From contig JAKGHH010000001.1 of NCBI GenBank assembly GCA_022828595.1, positions 122,028,999 to 122,092,998 of the forward strand: a stretch of 64,000 nt of DNA, given 5' to 3'. Both the position numbers and the translations under genes were made by a program. A model generated the notes under the pieces. The model did not search any database, was not told the origin of the DNA, and worked only from the letters and a program-made list of their open reading frames with translations. Positions 1 to 11,500 of the stretch are shown here, piece after piece. The number at the start of each line of letters is the position of its first letter. Within the stretch, counting starts at the first letter, position 1. This DNA comes from Nelumbo lutea. Its lineage: Eukaryota; Streptophyta; Magnoliopsida; Proteales; Nelumbonaceae.

Positions 1-2210
1 AAGTTGATCCTGACACAAAATTAAATGGCTTGACCCAACCCAATTGCCAGGCCACCCCTCCTCCATTTCTGCAGATTTGGGGTTATATGTGTTTTCATTA
101 TATTCCAAGCAAACAGTAATCCTCTAGTTTCAATAAAACTACTTCAACTGATGAGTGTGGAGAGGGGTTGGAAGATAAAAACCAGAATTAAAGATTAATA
201 AATCCTTGACATCAGAGGCAGCCCAAATCATGGTCCAGTGCACTGCACAAATCCCAGAAATGATTAACCAGTAGAAACAACCTACTGAGATCAAAACAGG
301 ATTGTCTTTTGCATCATATCAGTAGGAAAGATCGAGGAAGAATTAGCTTCTTTTCACCATCCCTGCCAGGTCTTTATTCCAAAACAACATCAAGCCAAAG
401 AGATCAACAACCTTCTCATGTGGAGTCAAATGCGAGAAATGGTTTAAATCAGATAGAGTTAAGCTTTTGTAATCTAAATTGGATCGACTGATACCCGAAC
501 TCGACATAATTCATCTTTCTTGTTTGACACAATTGTGAGAATTGGACTGACTCTGCGTCGAGTTGGGCACTTCTCATCATGCTTGTTGATTACCTGAAGT
601 TAACCCAGGAAAGAAAAGGAAAGGAAACCCAAAAAAAATGCTCATCTGATCTGATCTGACGCCCAACCGTATCCCATCGCCACCTTAGCCTTGGACGAGC
701 CAACCGGAACCGAAAAAGGTTAACAGACCAGAATTCAGATAAAAGTTTGCCACCACCTCCACCTCTTGGCCCTGGCTAGATTCATTAATTGGAATCACGT
801 AAACTTGAGGCTGGCTCCCAAAAGATGACCAAAATCAACAAGTGGACTAGTTGCTGATATAGAAGGCAGCTGACAAAGATGAGACTGGGTCACTGAAAGA
901 ATCAAGAAAAAGTTATCAAGAGAGAGAGAGAGAGTTATAGTAACAGTAGAGAAGGAATGGATGGGCCAGGGGAGGTGTGAAGACGACAATTGATAATCAT
1001 GGATTATTGAAAAGATATGATAATAGATAGATCTAGACAGCACACGGAGAGAGTGGGACTGATCTCTTTTACGTTTTATCATCCATCGTCTCTCAACTTT
1101 TTTATTGGTTTAAGTGCATGCACCGGGAGGGCTAAGAGACGATTGAAGAGAAACAATCAAAGTTTGAATATAATATAAAATTGTTCAACCGTAAAAAAAG
1201 GTGGTGGGGGAGTGACAGAAGATGATAACCAGCCAACCTTCGTTTCGATTTGTTCACTCAGATTCGACCTCTTCCCATGTGTCTGTTCTTTCTGCGACAC
1301 CTCGACAAAAGGTGGTGCGCCCCACCACTCCCCAGGGTCCAGGCCCCATCTCTCTCTCTCTCATTCATCATTTCCTTAAGTTAATCCTTCTCATTAATAC
1401 CGTGAGTTTTGGGTAGTTTCAATTTAGTGCCCAAATTAAAATTAATAAATAAATAAATATTGCGCTAGTACAATTCCCGAAAACTGCTATTTTAAGCTCT
1501 GTAGTGTTGTATATATGGAACATGAGGTATATGGATTTGGAGCATTTTAAAATCTCAAAATTACCCAAATTGCCCTCTCCTTAGTGGAAGACATGATTCT
1601 ATGGTTTTCTTAATTTCTTGAGATTGAATCAAAGCAGTGGTGAGAAGACTCCACCATTCTGATCTGATCAGCTGCTTCTCATCTGGCGATAATTACTCCA
1701 GTTGCGTGAATGCTTTGCTTTCTTCTTCAATGCCCTGAGGCTGAGGGACTCCCTTTGGGTGCCGGCGTCAGAATGGCCTTGGAATAATTCCTTACATTGT
1801 CTAAAGCCAATAAGATATGGAAGATGGGTGTGAATGTGAAGGGAGAATTCCTATCATTAGAAGCACACTCGCAATTCAAAAACTCTTGATTCTGCCGAAT
1901 GGGAGACAGGTAGATGTTTCTCAATGCACGGTGTGAGATATGAATGTGAGAGAAAGGTAGATGTTTCCAATGCACGGTGTGAGATGTGAATGTGGGGCAC
2001 ATGTTAGGTACGCTCTGTAGGGCGCCAATTTGAATTCTTCTTTACCACCCCAACAATTATTTGGCTAATTCACCTATACAACCTCTTGGTGCTTTGTTCG
2101 AGGTTGGAACAGCGATGGCCTGGGGAGGTTAAGTTAGTTAAGATAGTTAAAGGGTCGCTTGCCCTTGGAGAGCGGTATTGAGCTCCTATCTCCTCCTACC
2201 CAGCTTAACT
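1..2210. other. Intergenic DNA, no gene recognised
   Basis: I see no coding region. Open frames are short and match nothing I know. The stretch has a (GA)n run near 920 and a (CT)n run near 1,352. A short tandem duplication with a period of about 48 bp lies at 1,908-1,997. Confidence 0.5.
1908..1997. repeat. Two-copy tandem duplication, ~48-bp unit
   Basis: Copies at about 1,908-1,950 and 1,956-1,997 share the core ATGTTTC..CAATGCACGGTG and a following GTGAGAT.TGAATGTG. A similar pair, also duplicated in tandem, lies at 48,070-48,184. Confidence 0.6.
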
Positions 2211-2212
2211 GT

Positions 2213-2607
2213 AGGGATGATGTCAATTCGAGTTCCAATGTGAGTCCATTATAAATATTGGACCAGGTCCAATTCAAGTTCAATGAATATTTTGGATCAG
2301 TTCAATTTAATGTTTGGACCATTCAATCTGTTTCAAATTTGTTTTTGATTTAGATTGGTTTCAACTCAAACCTTATCCATTGACATTTATATTCTTATCT
2401 TATATTGATGAATCAGATATTGGCTTAATCCAACCCAATCCAACATAAATTTATTATGAACAGACCAGTTCCAATCCAACAGTATATTCTTATCTTATTT
2501 GAACCAGATTGATTAAATCAAATATGTCTTGTTGGTCGTCCAATCTGCCCAAATTGATTTTGGACTGGATGCGGTCTATTCCAAAACTGATCCATTGACA
2601 CCCTTAA
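2213..2607. mobile_element. hAT-like MITE, family A (AGGGGTGTCAATT termini)
   Basis: The left end reads AGGGATGATGTCAATTCGAG and the right end CCATTGACACCCTTAA, an inverted pair. The interior is collinear with the better preserved copy at 45,670-46,081 (for example CAATGAATATTTTGGA followed by TTTGGACCA.). It has no coding capacity. Flanking 8-mers agree at only about 5 of 8 positions, so the target duplication has decayed. Confidence 0.65.
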
Positions 2608-3909
2608 TCGACTGGCCACATGTATGGCTAATTTGATAATAAAGGGCAATTTGATAATTTTACTACTCACTATAGGGTCGGTTAATGATGTTGGATTAAA
2701 GTGGTAACAACTACCTTAAAAGTGTAGGGTATTAATCTACAATTTATCTTTTTTTTTTAATCCAAAATCCTGCACAACCTCCTCTGATTCCTGCACAATC
2801 TACCCTTAAAAGTGTAGGGTTATTATAAGGCTAAAACGAAACAAGCAAAAAGGGGAGGATCTACCTAACTAAAGTGCTTCACTAACCTCCTCTGATTCCT
2901 GCATTAATTTGTTTATACATTTATGTATGATACCACCATTGAAAAAGGAAATTCTGATCTATGCTTTTGGGGTTTCTTTTGCATTCAAGTAGGACAAATT
3001 TTTCATGGCTTTCCTTGAAAAAATATAGCATCTAGCTTTTCTTTTCTTTTCTTCAGTTACTTTTAATAATTAATAAACTAATAAATTAATTGAATAAAGT
3101 GGCCTGGAAATCATCAACAAATTGGTATTATTCCTTGTTTGTTTGGAGTGAATACTAAGGCAAGCGTGTCAGTGGTCAGTCATTATATTAGAGGCTTAAT
3201 AAAGACTCCACATAACAACTAATTTCTGATATCTTCCGATGAATTAATTAATTTTGTTTTAAGAAGATACATGCCTTGATATATATACTTGACAGTCATT
3301 GGTTAGATTTCCTTCACGATGGGATTTGATTATTGTTTTCCTTTATGTGTGGATATGACTGATAATTGATTAGTTTTGAACTTGAACCTGACTATCTATA
3401 TCATATAATTGAGTACTCTATTATTATATCAAGACAAAAGAAATGGTTAATTAGTTATTGTAAAGATTATTGTATGTACAACTATGTGAATCAAGTGACC
3501 CAATTAGCAATATAATTCTTTTCCCATACAGTACCAAGTTTCTTTCATAAATAATTACAATTGGTGAAGTGTCGCTTCCGACTCAACTTTTAATTTTTAC
3601 AGTGTAGATGGGAGATCTGTTGCACCAAAAAAAAAAAAAAAACAATTTGACTGGATGCCTTTAACCATTAATTGGGATGATTTTTCCTATGGCTATTATA
3701 TATATATGTACTATTTTATTCATTTATTTTGTTTAAGGAATTTTCAGACATATAAGTAATCTATTAAAAGGGTTTTAGTTTAACTGTAAATGGTTCTTAT
3801 TAATTTCTTCAGTGACGGCATCATGGTTTGAATTCTTTCCTAATCAAAGATTCATGTTCACCATTGACAATTGAGGGGTATTGAAGAGGGTAGCCTTTGC
3901 AAATCAACC
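2608..3909. other. Intergenic AT-rich DNA, no feature recognised
   Basis: No gene or clear repeat was seen apart from homopolymers (A-run near 3,627) and a short TA run near 3,700. Confidence 0.4.
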
Positions 3910-4197
3910 AATGCAACCATGGTTTTTAAAAAAGAACCGGTTAGGGGTTCGGTTACCAGTTCAAACGGTCTGACCGTTTGACTCGAACGGCTGGTCTGTT
4001 TTGACAAAAAAAATTTAAAAATGGTCAAAACTGTTCGAATGGTTTGAACGATTAATCGGCCAGTTCAGCGGTTTGCTGATCAAAATCAATGGTTTTAGAA
4101 AGAAAAAACGGTTTTGGAAGAAAACAAAACCAGTCAGATGATCGATTCCCGATTTTTCCAGTCCAGTCCAGTTTTTGAAAACAGTGAATGCAACCAT
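3910..4197. mobile_element. Small inverted-terminal element, family B (CATGGTTTT termini)
   Basis: The element starts CATGGTTTTTAAAA at 3,918 and ends GAAAACAGTG at 4,186, with inner GGACTGG-type sequence near the right end. An 11-bp direct repeat AATGCAACCAT flanks it at 3,910-3,920 and 4,187-4,197. Eight bases of this are probably the target duplication and the rest terminal sequence. The same kind of element occurs at 12,280-12,486. It is probably a nonautonomous hAT relative. Confidence 0.6.
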
Positions 4198-5900
4198 AAA
4201 GAAAGCCATGACTTCATTTCTTCTCATTCTACAACTAATTCAGAAAATAGTTTACAGAACAGCTCAAAAGTTAAAATCTGGCAAGTTGAAGCAGGTTTGA
4301 ATCCCAGATCAGTGGATACTACATCCGTAGACTTTAGGGGCTAGACTAATAGCACCTTTACAAAATCAACATAGTTAAACTTCCTGTATTGAAATGTCTC
4401 TCTAGATAACAAATTGTCTGACTGATTTGGGTTTGGGCATATCCAATTTCTGTAAATAAACAAAGGATTTCCGGTTTAAAATGACCTAAACTTGTAATTA
4501 TAGAAGTGCTTTTGGTCTTCTAAGCATGTATTAAAAATTAATGATGTGACCCATTTATCAAAAATATATTATGTGCCCATATGACTCCCCAACCACCCAA
4601 AAAATAAATAAATAAATCTTTTATATATTTTGACTTACACTCTCAGAAATCATAGTAACCACAAGAAATTTTAATTCAAATTTTATATATAATATAATCA
4701 TTTACATATATTCCTTCCTTAAATCAACCATATATTAGTTCAATTTAACAGAACCTTATTACAACCATTTGGGGTCCGGCTACGCAAATCAATATTTATC
4801 ATAATTCCATTCTACCTAGGACCATTTCATTGATCAAATTACGTTATATTTCTCCTCAAATCTGACTGTGCTTCAATGATTGTTTACTTGAAAAGGAGAA
4901 AAGTCAAAAAATTAAATAAAAATCCAATAGTTCATCATCTCTGAACCCATCAAAGCAAATGCTCTAACAGGTGGTCCAAATAATGCTAATACAATGGTTT
5001 ATATTAGGTCCACACTATTGATTGGCTTTACATTTGCTTACTTGAACCCAGTTCTATGGAGTAGCTAGTGATCCAATCCATGGGGACCCCTTAATACAGC
5101 TCCACCATTTCCATTAAGCAGGAGCGGATGAAGACCAGTGACTAGGACAGAACAAAGTAAACATCAGGACAGAGAATGGAACCAGTTGTTTTCAAATTGT
5201 TGATCCATCTTCAACCTTATTCTTGGGGAAGGAAAAAAAAAAAAAAGGAAACAGGTAGAAAAGAGAAAAGGTTGATGGGTTGTGAAGGTGTGTGTCTTTG
5301 TATTAGTGCGAAAAAGGGAATATTTTGGGCCTTCAATCATCTTCAATCAATCCAAGGTGGGGACGTGAACGCGACTCGGTGCTAATTGCTAAAGCCACTA
5401 TACCAGTCGAATCAATCTTCCAAATGTTACAGAAAATGGATGGAAGAAGGGGAGAGATCCATGGAGCTAATGAAATCCTTCTCATCCCAAATCCCCCAAG
5501 CAAACCCATCTGATCTTCAGGTTCGGGCATGGCTTTGAGCTTTGATATCAGTTGGATTAGATCCAGAGTCCAGAGTCTCCAAACTCTAGAGGTTCTTATC
5601 TTAGCATTAAAAAGGGTGTAATTTGCAAAGAGAAAGAGAAGTAACGGTTCAAAAAATCAAAAACAAACAGGAGACAGTCCCTCAAGTAGAGGAAATCCAT
5701 CCATCACATCACAATTCACATTCTTCTTCTTAAACAAGAAGCAAAGTATAACGTGTCGACATCTCCAGCCTGGTATGTGCTGCCATCAACCCCCTTCACT
5801 GGTCCACCAGATGATGTGACTCCAACTGATCGAAGGAGAAGTATTGAAGAAACGGTCAAACTTGTGTAGAGCAATAGAATCTTAAACCTTAAATACAAGG
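4198..5900. other. Intergenic DNA; possible RTE LINE tail near 4,760-4,830
   Basis: No coding region is supported. On the minus strand about 4,758-4,830 reads GCGTAGCCGGACCCCAAATG, which resembles the GTAGCCGA.CCCA.ATAG 3' tail of the RTE-type LINE copies seen at 37.8 and 38.9 kb. It is likely a small tail fragment. Confidence 0.35.
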
Positions 5901-5959
5901 CAATGCCCTATTATTAATTAATTGGATGAGAAGTTGAGTTGAGAAGTGATATAGGGACG

Positions 5960-6720
5960 CATGAGTGTGCAAAATTGGTGCTGAATCAAAAATTCAAAAC
6001 CGAACGCCATGATTGGTTGGGCTGGGCTGGGCCAGTGCCCAAGCCCAAGCTCAGAAACAAAATAAATGAAGCGAATGGGGCCCACCTGTTCCCTTCGGTG
6101 GCGGAGTCGCAATTTGCTGCGGTCCCGGTCCCATGGTTCGGGCCAATCGTCATCGTCGACCATTTGGTGCCCTTTCGATTCTACTTCTACAGATCCGTCC
6201 AAATCTATCCGTGAGTGGTCGCTGTTGGCTAAAGTAAATATGATCAACGGTCGGGATGGCCAGCTCTATCAACGCCGTTGACTTTTGATTTACGACGCGA
6301 CAGAGAGAAGTGGAAAAAGTATTCTGAATTCTGGTGCCGTAATCGGAATGGACTTCTCTCTCTCTCTCTCTCAGGCTTTTTGGAGGTTGTTTTGTTTTGT
6401 CGGCGACCAAAGACATGGGCGGATGGGCCCCACAAAACAAGGACATGGATGGTCGATGCGTCAATCAAGTGGGGGGTGTTCAGGCATGTGGGTGACGCAG
6501 ACTTCATAATAGCTGAACACGTGGACGGCTGATCATTGAGGTCAGTCTTTGGCCTTTGATTGACAGCTGGGGGGATCCACTGCCACCGTCATTTCGTCAC
6601 TCGGTGCTCTTCTTTAGTTCTTATCCGGAGGAAAAGAAGAAAGTCTTTTTGTCGTTTTCGTCAGCTTGGGGGTTGGGGAGTTGGTGATATAGCAGATGGC
6701 ACAAATCGTTGCCTCGTGGG
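5960..6720. promoter_or_regulatory. CpG-richer, promoter-like stretch
   Basis: Compared with the AT-rich surroundings, this stretch is richer in G+C and CpG. It carries several TGGGCC/GGCCCA motifs (near 6,023-6,050, 6,078 and 6,425), a motif class known as site II elements in plant housekeeping promoters. It also has a GTTGACTTTTGATTT stretch near 6,278 and a (CT)n run at 6,357-6,373. Open frames here do not resemble known proteins. A promoter or 5' leader is an inference; the transcript and its direction are unknown. Confidence 0.25.
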
Positions 6721-7981
6721 GCCTCTTGCCTTTTCTGACCCCTTATTTTATTTTATTCTATTTTTTGACTTTCTGCTGTTTCTGACTCTCAACTCTTCAC
6801 CTCCTCTCCTCGCCTGCCTGAAGAGGTTTCCACATTTTTTTTTTTTTTGACCTTTGAATCTGGATTAATGAAGAAAGTTTTTTTATTGAAACTGAACAGG
6901 GGGGGTTTTGTGGTCTGGTCACGGGTAATGAAATCAGGAGCTCCTCCTGATGTCATGAGTCATGAGACTCCATCATTTATCCAAACAGACAGTCCAGACC
7001 GAAATCATGCGAAGAAAATATAGGACTGGAAATTTGAAATCAATAAACAAACAGAACAACTCAAGGAAATCAATGAGACTGTGAGATCAATAAATTCCGA
7101 AGATGATGGAATTAACAACCCACTTCATCAGAAGAATTCAAGGCAATGCGCTTACAAACTTTGCCAGTTTTCCTTCACAGAAACTGCAGATGCATGTTCT
7201 GGCAATTGATTTGAGGGGGAAAAGAGACCCAAGTCAGCAGGACACAGAAATTTGGAGCAAGAAGAATGCTAATTTGATATGCTTCATGTTTCTATTTGTT
7301 TGACACCCTAACTATGCAAGCCCTTAACTAATCCTCGTAAATGAAAAATGTGTCAAACAATAAGAGAAGAATGGGTTTTAGATAATAGTAGGAAACTAGG
7401 AACTTGGAAGAACCTGGGAATGTTTTGAATCCACGTGCTTTCAACTATGAACCCCCCATTATGAAGAATTTTTCCATGCACTCAAACGCTTCAAAACGCC
7501 TCCATTAGCCCCAATGTCAAATTTTAGAGGGAAGAATTAGGACAGATTTATGAGAACCCTAAAACATCCAAACATAATACGCTAAAGCAACTCCTCTTCA
7601 AAGCTGAAATGAAACGTGAAAATACAAATTGGAATTTGGAATTGCTGCATTCCAGGTAATTCTTGGACGACCACATGAGAGAGAGAAGATGCAAATTAAC
7701 AGCTGATTTCTTCCATTCAACCAGCAAAAGGTATACATTACATTACAACTTAAACTCTTATTTCCCAAACTCAAACCTTTCAATAAAATGTTTGAGCCGC
7801 TCTTTCCCTAGTGCCTCTTCTCATTGTTACACCAGATCTCCAACCAAAAGGGTTAACAACACCTAATCGTTTCCGGTCAGTCTCCCTACAACTACAACTA
7901 CAACTACCAAGACTATTGCTGTTGCTGCTGCCACTACTACTACTACGATGGGTTGTAAACTTTCTACAGGATTTAGTTGTG
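6721..7981. other. Intergenic DNA and 3' flank of the ubiquitin protease gene
   Basis: No gene was recognised. The part just below 7,982 should hold the 3' untranslated region of the minus-strand protease. No poly(A) signal could be assigned with confidence. Confidence 0.35.
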
Positions 7982-8597
7982 TCAGAGTACAAAAGGGGAG
8001 GCCTTTCCTTCCCTTGCAGATCCTCTCCTATGCCGCTTCTTATCACGTAGCTTCGTTGAAGCTTTACCTGTCTCCGGTTTTGTGCTGTAAGTTTGATACC
8101 CACTTGTATCAGGAGAATTCAATGAATGACTCTTTGACATTGATTGGGGTGAAAAACTCGAGCCCAAAGGGGAAGAAGCACCATCAGAGTCTGATGAAAC
8201 CCTCAAAGGGCTTTTCCAACCACAGATCGCTTCCCCAAATATGTATTCATGCAAGTCCTCTGTGCTGGTAGAGTCCCTCGTACTCTCTGTACTGCAGGAA
8301 CCTTCATCCGAGCAGCTGAAAAGGGACGAGCTATCACTGAACCAATCAACTTTAGGAATCTGATGACGGCGGAAACTCCTATTATCTGAATCAAAAGATC
8401 CATAGTTAATAGTACCATCCGTAGTCGTCCAAAAGGGAAGGTCTTTAGGGCTAGCACTTGGAACTACACTAGGCCTTTCATTAGACATATTATTCCCACT
8501 ATGGCTGGAAGGAACAGCTTCAGAGCATCTGCTTCTCTTCACTTTGTCATCATGGATCAATGAATTCCTTACCAAACTTGGGGCCCGTGGTGAGCAC
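7982..8597 (-). CDS. Protease terminal exon: Ser-rich tail
   Basis: It starts in the split Arg codon (AG|G), encodes CSPRAPSLVRNSLI, then a long Ser/Asp/Thr-rich, probably disordered tail. The end is basic (KLRDKKRHRRG) before a TGA at 7,984-7,982. The 205-codon length including the stop keeps the frame of all upstream exons. Confidence 0.88.
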
Positions 8598-11500
8598 CTA
8601 ACCATAAGACAATTAAATTTGTTTACATGACAGGGATCAGAAACAAGAGGAATCATAATTCATAAAACATATGGATCCAGAAGTTGTCTCATTACCTTGC
8701 ATAAAAGAGCATATATGCCCCTTTTGACAAAACCTTCTCAGGCTCAACAGGTTTTACCTAACATCCATGACCATAATTGTTAAAAGCAATACATCCAATA
8801 GACCAATACCATAATATTTTTATTTAAAGTAAAAAGAATTAGTCACAGAAAACATGCTGACAGAACATTAGATTGTTGATGTTGTGAGGCACCACTACCC
8901 TAGTTGGACCATAGTTATCAATTTTGGTCACATTCATTTGTCGAATAGAAAAGGGGCCAAAACTTCATTCATTTTGAAGATATAAAGCCCAGATAAGGAC
9001 TCCAATTTATTAACATTTCAAATAAAGTGCCTAGAATCTTGCATATTTTAAAGAGACCTAATAACTTAGTAAACAAAAATCAGTATTTTTCTTCATCAAT
9101 AGCAATGATGATATTATTAGCCACATTTTATATAGAAATCCTAAACATTTAGGAACCGGAAGACCCTCCCTTCCCTAAAGTTTCTACAATGAGTTTGTCA
9201 ACAACTCTGCCAATATTGAGCTTGTCATACACTTTCAGTCTCAGGCCAGGATAAAAGAGAACGGTTGTTACAGCCTTAAAGGTTAAACAGCTTGACTTGA
9301 CACATTCCAACAGTCTTCAAGGTTTTTGACATGTTGGTCGACATAATAATTGGTATCAGAGCCTACCCATGTTTCAGGTTCAAATCATGGAAAAGGCTGC
9401 CTAGAGCAGAGTGCCACTAGACAGAAAGGGCTACCTGCCAGGACATTGGCTGCAAAAGCTTGGTCAAGTACATAACAAGCGTTGCATCAAACTGGCAGCA
9501 GCAATTAAAACTTCTTGCCAAACTCTTATGAACATGAATCTGGAATTGCCATCTTATTCCCATAGTCAATTCCATATAGTTGGGACAAGGCTTAGTTGGG
9601 TTGAGTTTGTCCTAAAAAAAAAAAAAGAATACCTCCTTTTACATGTAAAATTTTAATCCGCATTTGCAAATTTTTTACCACATAATGCATCAATGCCATA
9701 CATATAAAAAAAGGGCAGCCCAGTGGACAAGGCTCCTGCCAAAGCAAGATCAGGGGAGGGACAGACGTATGCAGCCTTACCCAAGCAGATACACAGAGAG
9801 GCTGTTTCCATGATTTGAACCCCGGTCACCCAGGTCGCAATAGAACAGCCCAACTGTGTGCCAAGGCCCATCCTCATCAATGACATACATATAATACCAC
9901 AAAATAAATTTTCCTTTGTTAAACACTCCCACCAAGAACTCTATGCACTAGAAAAGGAATATAATATTAGTCTTAGCAAACCTAGTTCAATGAAAGGATG
10001 CAGATTACGAACTCAGAAATCCAATCAACCAAACAAACCAGTGAATAGGTAAACAATGAAGTGATGAAGTGGTAACATTTTGCAAGAACCAGAAATGTGA
10101 AACACAGGATCCAATTGATCCACCTACAAGACACTTTTAAGGCAAGATTAAACCATCAACTCTATGCTTTTTGACTAGAAGGTTCATATTTTCTTCTTAT
10201 CATCCAAAAGTTTATACCAGATGGTTTGTTAAACCATCCAATTAAACAATTTCCATGTTAGGTGTAATCCCCTGGACTGGATGCATCCGCTACAGGTTGG
10301 TTTTCAAGGTACACAGAACTGATGCATTGCATTTCTCAAAGATGGTCCAAAATCATGATGTAACGCAGAACACAAATAGAACCATGTTCTAGAGAGATAG
10401 ATTAATGGTACAAAGGAAACATACCATGCTGTCATCAATCTTGAACCATTTCCCTTGAAAATTTTTAATGTAGCATATGTAATGACCAGAGAATGCAGCA
10501 TTCATAATATCCAAGTGAACCACAACCGCATAAAGTGTGTACACAGGAGATTTGTCACTTGTCGCATTCATATATGGAGTCAGGTTCAGGACCTCAGGGA
10601 ACCGAACCAACTTATTTAGTTTGCCAAATTTACCAGTCTGCAAAGCAGAGAGTGAAGTTATCATTAAGAAGCTGAAAACAACCAGAGCATCAGGATTATA
10701 CATTCTTTTGAAGTTACCTGAAACCGCTTCAAGGCAATGGTAAGGACATTAGGAGCCTCCAATACCGTCAACTTCTTTTTAGCCTTCTCATAAGATTTGC
10801 ATCTGATTGGACAAAAAGGGCATTAAAAAGGTTTTATTTTTAAAGATCCTACAAAGGTGACAGGTAAGACTGCAATTAGCACAGCTCTGGCTATTATATA
10901 AGTTCAGACATTTGTAACGGCTTGGCCAAAACACCTTAAGATGGAATGTGAAGCTCAAGCATCCATCTGTGAGTTCTAATTCCAATGGTTGTACCATAGG
11001 CCCATCAATTTCTAGTGCAAGATTGAACTAGAAAAAGATATGGCTGCATTCTATAGGTTATATAGTTGCTATGTCTTCTCATCCACGCTAAATTTCCCAA
11101 AGAGGATCAAGGAGATCAGAAACTATGGTTCCCACCTCTAAAATGAATAATGCCAAAGGGTAATAATCAAGAGGTGTAAAGCCAAACAAGAAATTAACCT
11201 ACCTCTCACACTGGTATTTGTTTTCTCCATCCAAGATTTCAGCAGTCGTAAATTTTGCAAGTGCCTCTTCAAGGGTTCCAATGTCACCTTCAATCTCAAC
11301 AGTAAGATCCAGCATGCGTTCAATACGCTCAGATTTTCCTTGGCACTTCAAGCACCTTATCTGCATATCCCAGTCATGGTTATACAAAGATTTATTGGTA
11401 AAGGTTATCAAAAATGTTTTTCTTAGATCAGTATAGTTGTACAAAGATTTTCTTTTCTTTTCTTTTATGAGAAAAAAAAATAATCTTTTTACAAAGGAAA

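Noticed and set aside
6060..6532. Overlapping frames of 70-109 codons on both strands as genes
   Set aside because: Several overlap on both strands in a G+C-richer stretch, none with a recognisable domain.
9707..9874. tRNA gene
   Set aside because: Only the pol III boxes and a long tRNA-unrelated tail are present, with a 19-bp target duplication: a SINE.
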